Assembly (NCBI GenBank): GCA_964479045.1
Contig: CAYZJI010000003.1
Span: 62,001-126,000 of the forward strand
DNA from: 2-02-FULL-47-50 sp964479045
Lineage (GTDB): Bacteria > Pseudomonadota > Gammaproteobacteria > Eutrophobiales > Eutrophobiaceae
Direction of reading: 5' to 3'
DNA: 64,000 nucleotides
Below are positions 45,064 through 53,704 of this stretch, in pieces. The translations under genes and the position numbers were made by a program. The notes below the pieces were generated by a model. The model searched no databases, was not told where the DNA came from, and saw only the letters and a list, made by a program, of their open reading frames with translations. Each line of letters begins with the position of its first letter. Positions within the stretch are counted from its first letter, which is position 1.

Positions 45064-46398
45064 TTGAAACCAGCCACACTCTCAGTCCACGCAATCGATA
45101 AGCTGATTAATCAGTTGCCCGGCCATGGCCGTCTGTGGGTTGCGTTCAGTGGCGGGATGGATTCAACGGTGTTGCTACATCTGTTGGTCAATGCGCAGAA
45201 ATCCATGGGGCGGGAATTGCGGGCCGTGCATGTCAATCACCAGTTGAGTCCGAATTCAGCAGACTGGCTCGAACATTGCGGATCAGTCTGCGCTGCCTGG
45301 GGCGTACCCTGCGAACTGATCACGCTGGATCTCAGTATCAACCATGGTCATGGTCCGGAGGCTTATGCGCGGCACAAGCGCTATGAGGCGATGACCGGCT
45401 TGTTGCTGGACAATGATCTTCTGCTCACCGCACATCATCAGGATGATCAGGCTGAAACACTGTTGCTGCAATTGATGCGAGGCGGGGGCCCGGAGGGGCT
45501 GGCCGCCATGCCAGCGATGCGTCCATTGGGTAAAGGCTGGCTGGTGCGGCCGCTGCTGGATTTTCTCCGGCGTGAATTACAGGAATATGCCGTACAGCAT
45601 AAGCTGGAATGGATAGAGGACGAGAGTAATCTCGATAAAGGCTTTGACAGGAATTTTTTACGTCATGATGTGTTGCCCCTGCTCCGGCAGCGCTGGCCCG
45701 CAGTGGATGCAACTCTGGCGCGTACGGCCGGGCATATGGCAGAAGCTGCAGAGTTATTACGTGAACTGGCGAAGCTCGACCTTGAAAAATGTACGTCCGG
45801 TGCCAAAGACTCACTCAGTATCAAACCTCTGGTGGAACTGCCGGAAGACAGAGTGAGAAACCTGTTGCGCTACTGGTGCCGCACGAATGGTGTGCCGGTC
45901 CCGAATGCCGCAGTACTTCAGAACATCATTCACGAAGTGATCCAGTCACGTCAGGATGCTGAGCCTTGTATCAGATGGGTAAACAGTGAAATCAGGCGCT
46001 ATCGTGATTGTCTGTATATAATGACGCCCGGCAACCAGCCGGATTCAGCATCAGTCTATCAGTGGGACTTGCACCAGCCATTGCATCTGGAAACAGGAAC
46101 ACTGACAGCAGTGCTGGTACAGGGACAGGGTATAAAATCCAGTGCAGTTCCGGATACGATGCTGGAAGTACGTTTCCGCACCGGCGGCGAAAGGATCAAA
46201 CCGGCTGGCAGAAAGGAAACTCACACACTCAAGCATCTGTTTCAGGAGGCAGGGTTGCCGCCGTGGCAGCGTGATCAGGTGCCGTTGTTATACATTAATA
46301 ATACGCTGGCCGCCGTGGCCGGCTGGTGGACCGATACCGCTTTTCAGGCAGCAGCCAACGAACCCGGCTGGTTGATCACGTTACGTCAGGATTACTGA
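45064..46398 (+). CDS. tilS: tRNA(Ile)-lysidine synthetase, TTG start
   Basis: Modifies C34 of the tRNA-Ile CAU anticodon to lysidine so it reads AUA. PP-loop ATPase motif AFSGGMDSTVLLHLL (SGGMDS about residues 29-34), LTAHHQDDQAETLLLQLMRGGGPEGLAAM, and the TilS C-terminal domain (VRFRTGGERIKPAGRKETHTLKHLFQEAGLPPWQRD). The start is TTG at 45064 since no ATG precedes the conserved region. 444 residues. Confidence 0.94.
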   Translation: MKPATLSVHAIDKLINQLPGHGRLWVAFSGGMDSTVLLHLLVNAQKSMGRELRAVHVNHQLSPNSADWLEHCGSVCAAWGVPCELITLDLSINHGHGPEAYARHKRYEAMTGLLLDNDLLLTAHHQDDQAETLLLQLMRGGGPEGLAAMPAMRPLGKGWLVRPLLDFLRRELQEYAVQHKLEWIEDESNLDKGFDRNFLRHDVLPLLRQRWPAVDATLARTAGHMAEAAELLRELAKLDLEKCTSGAKDSLSIKPLVELPEDRVRNLLRYWCRTNGVPVPNAAVLQNIIHEVIQSRQDAEPCIRWVNSEIRRYRDCLYIMTPGNQPDSASVYQWDLHQPLHLETGTLTAVLVQGQGIKSSAVPDTMLEVRFRTGGERIKPAGRKETHTLKHLFQEAGLPPWQRDQVPLLYINNTLAAVAGWWTDTAFQAAANEPGWLITLRQDY

Positions 46399-46416
46399 AC
46401 AATTAATTAAAAAAAC

Positions 46417-47157
46417 ATGTCGATTATGAATCTTGATTTTTTCAGAAAAATTCTTGGAAAATCCTCACAGGTGGCCAGACCACAACAGCCGGGGTCTGAA
46501 CAGAATGACCTGCATAAACGCCTGCAGCAAATTTATGGGGAACAGCAGATTGAACTGCAATTACGCTATGAAAAGTGGGCAATCCGGGAATCTTGGCAAT
46601 TGAAAGATGAAGCATTGCCGCTGCTTTGTGGGCTTGAGCCCGGTACAGCCATATTCGCTCCCGCCGCCGATCAGCCAACGCCACCGCTGGACGAGTTGTG
46701 GTCGCATGCACAATCCTGTGTGCAGCAGGGCCTGCTCCCGGTAATCAACCGTGAACAGCCCTCCGCTGACTGGCGGGTCCGGCCACTGGATGTCTATCGT
46801 TGGGCGAAAGTCAGCCGCATCTCTGTGCCTGAGGTACTGAATACCTTGATGGATTTCGTCGCGAGAACCATCAAATCTGAAACAACCGGCACTTCCGCAC
46901 AAACAGATGATCATGTCGATCGATCCGCGCACTTTGATCAGAACCGGGAAACAGTGCTTGGGGTTGCGCTGGCATTGCTGGCGGCTTATCCGGAACAGTG
47001 CCGTAATCAGAAGGGCCGGGTACAGGCAGATAAAATCCTGCGCTTGATGGACGAGAAAGGCGGGTTCTGGAGTAACAACGCACAAGTGGATTTTTCTTCC
47101 ATGGCGACGCGGGACCTCATCAACAAATGGCTGAACACACTGCCGGTTCAGGATTGA
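46417..47157 (+). CDS. Hypothetical cytoplasmic protein downstream of tilS
   Basis: 246 residues, 18 bp after tilS and probably its co-transcribed last gene. No signal or membrane segment is seen. A central segment WRVRPLDVYRWAKVSRISVPEVL resembles part of a helical recognition domain, and the C-terminus (ETVLGVALALLAAYPEQCRNQKGRVQADKIL then LMDEKGGFW) resembles the small C-terminal domain often found in phage- or plasmid-linked hypothetical proteins (short helices ending KWLNTL). I do not recognise a named family. Convergent with the VWA-FHA gene. Confidence 0.65.
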   Translation: MSIMNLDFFRKILGKSSQVARPQQPGSEQNDLHKRLQQIYGEQQIELQLRYEKWAIRESWQLKDEALPLLCGLEPGTAIFAPAADQPTPPLDELWSHAQSCVQQGLLPVINREQPSADWRVRPLDVYRWAKVSRISVPEVLNTLMDFVARTIKSETTGTSAQTDDHVDRSAHFDQNRETVLGVALALLAAYPEQCRNQKGRVQADKILRLMDEKGGFWSNNAQVDFSSMATRDLINKWLNTLPVQD

Positions 47158-47176
47158 CCGGTAGGTAGTGGATTTT

Positions 47177-48685
47177 TCAGTGCGTTACAGGCGCCCGGGT
47201 ATTTTGCATGGCGGTGGCTTCTTCGATGGCATAATCCGCCGACAGCAGGGTGAAACGCAGATGGATATCACCTATCTCGATGATATCGCCTTCATGCAGG
47301 ATGTGACGGGCGACTTTCTTGTTGTTGACGTAGATTCCGTTCAATGAGTCCAGATCAATCAGCGTAAACACATCTCCCTTGTCCCGGCTGATTTCCGCGT
47401 GCCGCCGGGATACGGAACTGTCCGGCAATGTCATTTCATTGTCCTTCCCGCGACCGATGCGCCAACTGGTGCGTGTAATGGGATAACGTTTCTTGGTTTC
47501 ATCCTGTATGACCAGATAGGCATAGGGTTTGTATTCCGGTAATCCGCGAGTTTGTGGCGGAGCCTTTTTCTCCTGCCTGTAGAAGGTGAACAGGAAGGCA
47601 ATGAGGATAATTACCAGAACAACGATCAGCGCAGCAGGTATCCCGTACCATATCCACACATTGAATGATCTTGCAGGTGTTTCCCGATTGATAATCTGAA
47701 CTGGCGCGGCGACAGTGGCTGTTGCCGTACTGATTTCCTTGCCGACAGGTGCAGGCGGCGCAGTGATGGCCGGCGATTTTGCTGCTTCCGGCAATGGGAC
47801 ATTAACAGTATAACTGTCTGCGGCAGTGGTCAAAGTCAATGTAATATCATTTGCACCGGGTACTGTGATGGCAGGAACCTCGATACTGAAGCGGCCACCA
47901 CTGTCGATATTGTTATAAATACGTGTCGCGGCATCTTCAGACAGGCTGAAATTATTGCCGGTATCAATATAAACCGCTCCGGTTTCTTCACTCAGGCGCC
48001 GGATGGTTTGCAGGGCTACAGATTGGCTGACAGAACGCGGATAGCCCAGTCCAATGATGGTAATGCCTGATTGTCTGGCTGCGCGCACTACGTCGTCATG
48101 AAAATAGGCACGGTCCTCAGCCAGACCGTCTGAAAACAGGATGATCGTTTTACGATCAGCTTCATATGCACGAAGGGTCTCAATGGCTGAGAGCACACTC
48201 CGGTAAAGTTCAGTTGTCTTTCCGGTGGCATGCAACTGTGTTGCAGCCTGGTTGATTACATCAACCGTTGAACCTAGTGGAGCATCAAGGCGCAGTGTTT
48301 TATCAAAACTGGCCAGTCCTGCATGGTGGTGCGGTTTGAGCGCACTCAGGAGCATAGCAATGTGTTTTTTCTGCTGTTCAATCACCGGTTCACGGGCCGG
48401 ATCACTGGTGTCCACCAGTAGCAGGAGTGCACTGGTGGCATCTTTCCATGGATAGGCCTCCTTACTGCTGACGGGGAGTTCCTGTCCGTTTACTTGTGCC
48501 TTGATATTAACGATTGGATCAGAAGTAACGGTGTAATACACACAGTCAAGTCTGGCTGGCGCACCGGCCGGGCACTTGAGTTGCAGGGTCTCCGGGGATA
48601 ATGCTGCAACAGCCTCCTGCTGCAGAACCAGACACAGGACTATCGATAACAGTCTCAAGCAGGCTTGTGTCCGGTTTTGTATCAT
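47177..48685 (-). CDS. Membrane protein with periplasmic VWA and cytoplasmic FHA domain
   Basis: 502 residues: signal peptide (1-28), extracytoplasmic VWA domain (about 84-260), a Pro/Ala-rich linker, one transmembrane helix (346-369) and a cytoplasmic FHA domain (about 408-480). The VWA metal site is degenerate: DTSDP (92-96) in place of DxSxS, though FSDG (D186) is kept. The FHA core is complete (WRIGRGKDNEMTL, SVSRRHAEI, LDSLNGIYVN), so it should read phosphothreonine inside the cell. The protein could link a phosphorylation signal to an envelope process. Last gene of the six-gene minus-strand operon. Confidence 0.82.
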   Translation of the reverse strand: MIQNRTQACLRLLSIVLCLVLQQEAVAALSPETLQLKCPAGAPARLDCVYYTVTSDPIVNIKAQVNGQELPVSSKEAYPWKDATSALLLLVDTSDPAREPVIEQQKKHIAMLLSALKPHHHAGLASFDKTLRLDAPLGSTVDVINQAATQLHATGKTTELYRSVLSAIETLRAYEADRKTIILFSDGLAEDRAYFHDDVVRAARQSGITIIGLGYPRSVSQSVALQTIRRLSEETGAVYIDTGNNFSLSEDAATRIYNNIDSGGRFSIEVPAITVPGANDITLTLTTAADSYTVNVPLPEAAKSPAITAPPAPVGKEISTATATVAAPVQIINRETPARSFNVWIWYGIPAALIVVLVIILIAFLFTFYRQEKKAPPQTRGLPEYKPYAYLVIQDETKKRYPITRTSWRIGRGKDNEMTLPDSSVSRRHAEISRDKGDVFTLIDLDSLNGIYVNNKKVARHILHEGDIIEIGDIHLRFTLLSADYAIEEATAMQNTRAPVTH

Positions 48686-48687
48686 AT

Positions 48688-49206
48688 TTACTTGTCCGGG
48701 AACATTGGATCCGGCAGATCGTAAAATTGTATGTTCACTGTTTTCTGGCCTGTCCGTGTGGTATCTCGCACATCATCGATCATATTATCGTGGTCTTCAA
48801 GCTCACCCAGTTGCGGAATTCCCTTGTCCAGTTTGGATTTGGCATTGATTACGCGTTCATGCAGTTCATCTGAATATTCAAGCCGGAATGCGCGCGGAGG
48901 TTCCGGTGATGCGAGGTTGTCGATTTCCTTGAGCCAGAGATAAACAGCACCATCGGCGCCAGTGGCCTTGTTGGGTTGTTCCACATAGGAGGCCACCATC
49001 TGGAAGCGCTGGGGCAGGCCAGCACTGGTGGGCCAGCCCAGCAGTGGCGGGAAGGAAAAATAGGTCACGATATAAAATATCGAAGTCACCATGATGGCAC
49101 CGGCTTTGATCTTCCAGGACCAGTTGGAATAAAGATTTATGCTCAACAGCAAGACCGCAATCAACACATAGGCGGCGACCAGACCCAGTATACCCAGACT
49201 AAACAT
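48688..49206 (-). CDS. Small inner-membrane protein of the channel operon, unknown family
   Basis: 172 residues with two transmembrane helices (about 5-27 and 35-57) and a soluble C-terminal part of about 110 residues containing many charged residues (RLEYSDELHERVINAKSKLDKGIPQLGELEDHDN) and a hydrophobic end (VNIQFYDLPDPMFPD). It is separated by 43 bp from the ExbD-like gene and by 2 bp from the VWA-FHA gene, so it is probably a component of the same complex. I do not recognise the family. Confidence 0.7.
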   Translation of the reverse strand: MFSLGILGLVAAYVLIAVLLLSINLYSNWSWKIKAGAIMVTSIFYIVTYFSFPPLLGWPTSAGLPQRFQMVASYVEQPNKATGADGAVYLWLKEIDNLASPEPPRAFRLEYSDELHERVINAKSKLDKGIPQLGELEDHDNMIDDVRDTTRTGQKTVNIQFYDLPDPMFPDK

Positions 49207-49249
49207 TATTGGTTCCTCATTAATTCTGTTTTTTATATTCTGATTTTAA

Positions 49250-49843
49250 TTATCCGATAATCACCAGCTTTTTGGGCAGGAAATTGATGTTGGAAACCTG
49301 CCCGTCCCGGTTGATAGTGAACCGCAGTACAGTTTGTTCGTCACCTTTCTTGTTGAGAGTGATAGTGCCATAGTAGACCACTTCAAGCCGTGGATTGACC
49401 TTGTCGAGACGGACCGTGACATCGACAGGCTTGCCTGTTTCCGTTCCATAATAATGGATGTTGACGACATATTCGCCCTTGACTACACCGCGAATGGTGA
49501 CGACTTCCTGGTTCAGCGGGTTTTCGATCGCTTCACCGTTAATGGTGATCTTGTCATTCACCATGCCGCGGTCATCCCGGTCAAGATGCAGCAAGCCCGC
49601 CTGGGTATTCCGGAACCAGACGATTTGTCCATCCGGATCTTCCACCCACGTATCAACATCATCCGGATTGAAATCCGGCCAGGTGACCGTGAGAATGTAT
49701 TCCGCCTTGGGATCAATGATTCCGGTTTTGGCTTCGGGATTCATGAACATGATTGCCGCCAGAAACAGGAACGTAAAACCCAGTAATGCGTTGAACAACA
49801 GATCCGTGAACGGATCAAACTGTGTACGATTTCTGATGGACAT
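49250..49843 (-). CDS. ExbD/MotB-like single-pass subunit with novel periplasmic domain
   Basis: 197 residues. A short cytoplasmic N-terminus leads into a single helix (about 15-34) with the sequence FDPFTDLLFNALLGFTFLF, where Asp14 lies at the start of the helix like the ion-carrying Asp of ExbD/TolR/MotB. The periplasmic part (about 40-197) lacks the OmpA-like peptidoglycan-binding domain; instead it has VTWPDFNPDDVDTWVEDPDGQIVWFRN, reminiscent of YfaP/DUF2135-type beta domains, followed by further beta-strands. It starts 3 nt after the MotA/ExbB-like gene and is its likely stator partner. Confidence 0.75.
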   Translation of the reverse strand: MSIRNRTQFDPFTDLLFNALLGFTFLFLAAIMFMNPEAKTGIIDPKAEYILTVTWPDFNPDDVDTWVEDPDGQIVWFRNTQAGLLHLDRDDRGMVNDKITINGEAIENPLNQEVVTIRGVVKGEYVVNIHYYGTETGKPVDVTVRLDKVNPRLEVVYYGTITLNKKGDEQTVLRFTINRDGQVSNINFLPKKLVIIG

Positions 49844-49846
49844 GAG

Positions 49847-50620
49847 CTAGTTCAACTTGGGCAGGATATAGACCTGCGTCAGATGTTTGGTGATTTCTAT
49901 CAGCTCATCCACAGTACGATCCAGCATGTGGTACTGGCTGGTGGTCAATATACTGAATATCAATCCGGCGAGTGTGGTATAGAGGGCAGTGCCCATACCA
50001 TTGCCCATGTTGCGCAAAATACTTTGCATGGTGGTGACATCGAAATCCGTGATATTGGCCACTGAGCCCAGCATCAGGATAAAACCGATGATGGTGCCCA
50101 GCAGACCTAGTTTCAACATCAGATCAGCGGAATACCAGCCGAATTCATGCGGACCTTTCAGTTTGGATTGATAGACTTCGATCAATTCTGTAATCGGGTG
50201 ACTTTCATCGGTTTCAGCGTTCTTGTTTTTGCCTTTTTTCAGCAAGTCATGGATGAAATCTGTCACGACACAATCCGGTAAAACCTTGTCCCCGTTCAGA
50301 TGTACCTGCTCACCCACCATATGCAGTGTGAGATCAGGGTTGGAGCGAATCAGGACCTCTACATTCTTGGAATTCATCAATTGGGTGGAAAGATAATATA
50401 TCCTTCTTGCACAATGAATGAGAACTATAACGAACAACAGGGTAATCACATAGCACAGATAACTCTTGTCGGTGGTATATACCAGGATCAGCAGATTCTC
50501 ATACCAGGTGATGAATGTAATCATGACAAACAGGCCCATGATAATGAGCCAGATCAGAAGCAGATGATACGGACCTGCAGCTATGGTTTTGTTATTTTTT
50601 ACAAATGTACTGTTGTTCAT
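49847..50620 (-). CDS. MotA/TolQ/ExbB-type proton channel subunit
   Basis: 257 residues with four transmembrane helices (about 18-38, 54-72, 167-188, 207-228) and a large cytoplasmic loop between TM2 and TM3. The hallmark channel motifs are in the last two helices: LKLGLLGTIIGFILMLGSV and GNGMGTALYTTLAGLIFSILTT. By analogy with ExbB/TolQ/MotA five copies would surround two copies of the downstream ExbD-like subunit and use ion flow to drive a periplasmic motion. The substrate or target cannot be read from the sequence. Confidence 0.85.
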   Translation of the reverse strand: MNNSTFVKNNKTIAAGPYHLLLIWLIIMGLFVMITFITWYENLLILVYTTDKSYLCYVITLLFVIVLIHCARRIYYLSTQLMNSKNVEVLIRSNPDLTLHMVGEQVHLNGDKVLPDCVVTDFIHDLLKKGKNKNAETDESHPITELIEVYQSKLKGPHEFGWYSADLMLKLGLLGTIIGFILMLGSVANITDFDVTTMQSILRNMGNGMGTALYTTLAGLIFSILTTSQYHMLDRTVDELIEITKHLTQVYILPKLN

Positions 50621-50626
50621 AAGTAG

Positions 50627-51106
50627 TTATTTTTCCGTTTCAAGCCAGCCAGCGGCGGCAAAATCGACAATTTTTCTGACCAGTTTGTTCATGTTATGCA
50701 TAAGTTTGTTTAATTCCGGTTTGTTACCTTGTTCCGGCCAGAGTGGCGCGGAAATAATAAAGCTGTCGCCAGTTTGCCTGACAGTTATCCGCCCCGGACA
50801 AGCATTAATCAGTTCCGGTTCAAGTTCAAGCATTTCCTTGGCAAAGGTCAGACTGCAATAGGTGATCACTTCGTAATCCGGAAAATTTTCCGTGCCCCGG
50901 CTGCGGATGGTCTGGCCGATGTGCAGATGGTCCACAATCCGGAGGTTCTGTTCAGTCAGGGCAAAATCAATGTCTTCGAGAATATCCGCTAGGGGTTTGT
51001 CCGTGGCTTTTTCATAAACCGGCTGTTCACCGTTGGTATATGCAACTGCGCACCACAACAAACCTGTAAATAGAACTAACCCTCGCAGGGCAGGCTGGAA
51101 GTTCAT
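50627..51106 (-). CDS. Exported DUF302-like protein
   Basis: 159 residues with a signal peptide (LRGLVLFTGLLWCAVAYTNG). The body resembles DUF302 proteins: DIDFALTEQNLRIVDHLHIGQTIRSRG, YEVITYCSLTFAKEMLELEPELINACPGRITVRQTGDSFIISAP. The domain is small and found in periplasmic and electron-transfer contexts; its function is unknown. It lies between the L,D-transpeptidase and the channel subunit genes (30 bp and 6 bp gaps), so it belongs to the operon. Confidence 0.7.
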   Translation of the reverse strand: MNFQPALRGLVLFTGLLWCAVAYTNGEQPVYEKATDKPLADILEDIDFALTEQNLRIVDHLHIGQTIRSRGTENFPDYEVITYCSLTFAKEMLELEPELINACPGRITVRQTGDSFIISAPLWPEQGNKPELNKLMHNMNKLVRKIVDFAAAGWLETEK

Positions 51107-51136
51107 GGTTCACTGACTGAGTGGCGGGAGAAATCT

Positions 51137-51727
51137 CTACTCCCGGATGATGACCTTGGTGCCGATGGCCACATACTCCCTGAGTTCATTGATTTGCTGA
51201 TTGGTCAGGGCAATGCATCCATTGGTCCAGTTGATGTCCGGGTGTATGTCGAGTTTTTCCTCTGTTTCTTCACCCAGACCATGTATACCAATGTAGCCTC
51301 CAAGGGGCGTGTCTTGGGGAGGTTTTTGTTTGGACTTGAAGGCCTGGGCAATTTGCTTGAATTCCGATGCTGAGATGATGTTGTTTTTATAGCCATACCA
51401 TGCATCCAGCAGGTTGGGATAGTCCAGCTGCATGAAGTAATGAAACTGGCTGTTGTCCTTGAAGTCGATGATTTTATAGACACCGACAGGAGTTTTCTTG
51501 TCACCCAGTTGCCGTTTCGTACCATCACCACCCTTGCCGGTGGCAATACGGTACTGTTTGATCACATGCTCACCCTTGAGAACAGCGAGCTCCTGTTTTG
51601 ATTTGAAAATGATGATGTCGTAACCATCATCCAGTGCGTAACTCATATTGCAGAGCAATATGAGAATCAGGCCAGTGCAGACCTGAAAATAATTAATGGT
51701 AGCTGTCCGGGAACCGGCATTATTCAT
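51137..51727 (-). CDS. L,D-transpeptidase (YkuD family)
   Basis: Periplasmic enzyme that forms 3-3 crosslinks in peptidoglycan or attaches proteins to it. Signal peptide (1-31), then the YkuD domain: FKSKQELAVLKGEHVIKQYRIATGKGG, and active site IGIHGL (His149) with NWTNGC (Cys171). 196 residues, without a LysM or other binding domain. First gene of the six-gene minus-strand operon; candidate -10 TATAGAAT upstream. This gives the operon a link to the cell wall. Confidence 0.9.
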   Translation of the reverse strand: MNNAGSRTATINYFQVCTGLILILLCNMSYALDDGYDIIIFKSKQELAVLKGEHVIKQYRIATGKGGDGTKRQLGDKKTPVGVYKIIDFKDNSQFHYFMQLDYPNLLDAWYGYKNNIISASEFKQIAQAFKSKQKPPQDTPLGGYIGIHGLGEETEEKLDIHPDINWTNGCIALTNQQINELREYVAIGTKVIIRE

Positions 51728-51840
51728 ATTGTTGTACAGACGCAGTGATGAGCTACTGCATTCTATACAGAATTTATCTGCTTAGAAACGGGATGACAGA
51801 GGGATTGAATCCGGAACGGCCACGTGAATCAGGAGAGGGT

Positions 51841-51871
51841 AAAAAAATAAAGGGCCATATGGCCCTTTATT
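51841..51871 (-). terminator. Intrinsic terminator downstream of pqqA
   Basis: A 26-bp perfect palindrome (51846-51871, half AATAAAGGGCCAT) is followed on the minus strand by a T-rich run (TTTATTTTTTT). It lies about 25 bp after the pqqA stop and separates pqqA from the L,D-transpeptidase operon. Since it is nearly self-complementary it would be effective on that strand; the other strand has no T-run. Confidence 0.88.
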
Positions 51872-51896
51872 CTGCTAGCTTGTAAGTCTCAGTACA

Positions 51897-51971
51897 TTAC
51901 TTGTTGTTGATGTACATGGTGACTTCGAAGCCGAAACGGATGTCGCTATACTCAGGTGTAGTCCACTTCAT
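51897..51971 (-). CDS. pqqA: PqqA precursor peptide, orphan copy
   Basis: A 24-residue peptide; start ATG 51969-51971, stop TAA 51897-51899. The order MKWTTPEYSDIRFGFEV, then TMYINNK, matches PqqA precursors, with the Glu-x3-Tyr pair (E16, Y20) that PqqE crosslinks to begin PQQ synthesis. A strong GAGGAG ribosome-binding sequence lies six nt before the ATG, and a sigma-54 promoter and a terminator frame it. None of pqqB, C, D or E is in the window, so this is a stand-alone copy, which usually supplements a pqq operon elsewhere. Too short for gene finders using common length limits. Confidence 0.9.
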   Translation of the reverse strand: MKWTTPEYSDIRFGFEVTMYINNK

Positions 51972-52040
51972 GGTAGTCTCCTCGTTAAGATTGAAGTTCA
52001 AGTCTTTGTAGCGGGAATGATCCAGCTACGCCTTAACTTT

Positions 52041-52057
52041 TGCAGAATCCGTGCCAG
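52041..52057 (-). promoter_or_regulatory. Near-consensus sigma-54 promoter for pqqA
   Basis: On the minus strand the sequence CTGGCACGGATTCTGCA matches YTGGCACGRNNNTTGCW at 16 of 17 positions (one T to C), with GG and GC 10 nt apart. Transcription should start near 52030, leaving about a 59-nt leader before the ATG. The divergent NtrC-type activator 1.6 kb away is a natural candidate for its control. Binding-site searching within 52058-52231 gave only a short TTGGT-N8-ACCAA inverted repeat, 52185-52202. Confidence 0.85.
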
Positions 52058-52231
52058 TCATGTCTGCATACTGGGCAACATGAAAATATTTATATAAATC
52101 AATAAATTATTAATACAGCATCAAATATACAAGTCTCCTCTTCAGTCACCCGTAAAGCCAGTTTGGCTCTTCCAACCCAGATTTTTGGTCTATATGAACC
52201 AACTGGTGTATGGGCTATACTCCGGCGGACT

Positions 52232-53704
52232 ATGTGGATACGGCGACCCAAATCATTGAGAAATCTGCTGATCATCCACGAGGTGGCGTTTGTCCTGCTG
52301 GTGGCGGTCACCGGTCTGCTGGGCGGGCTTTCCGCCTACTTCTGGCAGCAGTATTCCGCAGAATCTGAACGCATCAACAACCTGATATTTGGCATAGAGC
52401 AGATCCGCGGCGCTCTGTTCCGCCAGATCCAGGAGGCCATCCGGGCCCGCCTGCTGGAGGACGTCGGTGCCTTGGAACTGTATGGCGAGTATTCCCGGAC
52501 CATCGACCAGCAATTCAACCAACTCCGGCAGAATTCGAAATCCACGGATGAGGACATGGCCACCCAGGACCTGCAGGCGTCCTACCGGGAAATCCAGAAA
52601 GACATGAACAAGATTTTTACGGACCCCTACATGGTGAGCCGCACCGTGCGTATGAAAATTCTCGATCCGCGTTTTGCCCAGAGCATGGTGGGCAAGTTTG
52701 AGGGCGAGTATGAAGAGATGCGCTCCCTGTTGATGGCACAACATGACCAGCTCAATCAGGTTTTGCAGCGCTGGACGAGTTATGCGCCGGCCATCATTCT
52801 TATACCGCTGATCCTCGCGATTGTCCTTGTGCTTTATACCCGCCATCTGATGAGCCGTGAATTTGTCGAGCCGATGTCCGCGGTAATGCAGGGCGCCGGT
52901 CATATCAGCCGTGGGAAACTGGAACACAAGATTCCTTCATATGGTGTGGAAGAAGTATCGCAACTCGCGCAAACCATCAACCATATGGCCGGTGAACTGG
53001 AAGCCAGCCGTTCCGCTCTGGTGGAAAGTGAACGGCAGGCAGCGTTGGGTGCGTTGGTGCCGGTGGTCGCCCATAACATCCGCAATCCGTTGGCAAGCAT
53101 ACGGGCCACGGCGCAGGTACTGGATGATGTCGAGAACAAGGAGGAACTGCAGGAAGGCAAACAGGCCATACTGGAAACCATCGATCGACTGGGTCGCTGG
53201 GTGAATGCACTGGTGTCCTATCTGCATCCACTCAAGCCGAATTACCGGCTGGTGCATGCCAGCAAAATGATCGATGCGGCGCTGTCGTTGCTCAAACCCA
53301 AACTGGAAGAAAAAATGATCACTGTTGAAAAACAGGGATGGGAGCACGATGTACGCCTGAATGCCGATCCGGATTTGATGGAGCAGGCGTTGTATGCATT
53401 GCTGGCGAATGCGGCTGATGCTTCACCACCTCAATCCACTATTCAGATTGCAATGGAAAATCACGAAAATCATCTGTTGCTGCAAATACATGACAGTGGC
53501 CCCGGTTTGCCGTTTGATCCGAAACCGAATGAACTGGCGCCGGGTCCCAGCACCAAGCGCTTTGGTACCGGCCTCGGTATTCCGATTGCATTCAAGATTT
53601 GCCAGAAACATGGCTGGAAACTGGATTTCTCCAGTGCGCAGGGGCAGGGCACGGTCGCAAAAATCACCGCACCGATCAGAGTCATTGAGGAGATCAACGC
53701 ATGA
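52232..53704 (+). CDS. Sensor histidine kinase of an NtrC-type two-component system
   Basis: 490 residues. The frame extends to a TTG at 52163, but ATG 52232 (MWIRRPKSLRNLLIIHEVAFV) is favoured as the natural start before the first transmembrane helix. Two transmembrane helices (about 15-38 and 185-208) frame a mostly helical periplasmic sensor. A HAMP-like segment follows, then a dimerisation domain with the phospho-acceptor His281 (VVAHNIRNPLAS) and an ATPase domain (NAADASPP, HDSGPGLPFDP, FGTGLGIPIAF). The overlap ATGA with the response-regulator gene shows coupled translation. Confidence 0.88.
   Translation: MWIRRPKSLRNLLIIHEVAFVLLVAVTGLLGGLSAYFWQQYSAESERINNLIFGIEQIRGALFRQIQEAIRARLLEDVGALELYGEYSRTIDQQFNQLRQNSKSTDEDMATQDLQASYREIQKDMNKIFTDPYMVSRTVRMKILDPRFAQSMVGKFEGEYEEMRSLLMAQHDQLNQVLQRWTSYAPAIILIPLILAIVLVLYTRHLMSREFVEPMSAVMQGAGHISRGKLEHKIPSYGVEEVSQLAQTINHMAGELEASRSALVESERQAALGALVPVVAHNIRNPLASIRATAQVLDDVENKEELQEGKQAILETIDRLGRWVNALVSYLHPLKPNYRLVHASKMIDAALSLLKPKLEEKMITVEKQGWEHDVRLNADPDLMEQALYALLANAADASPPQSTIQIAMENHENHLLLQIHDSGPGLPFDPKPNELAPGPSTKRFGTGLGIPIAFKICQKHGWKLDFSSAQGQGTVAKITAPIRVIEEINA

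Noticed and set aside
47177..51727. A Zorya-type anti-phage defence system from the MotA/ExbB-like and ExbD/MotB-like pair
   Set aside because: The accessory ZorC/ZorD helicase or ZorE nuclease partners are absent and the pair is surrounded by cell-wall and sensor-type genes instead of defence genes.
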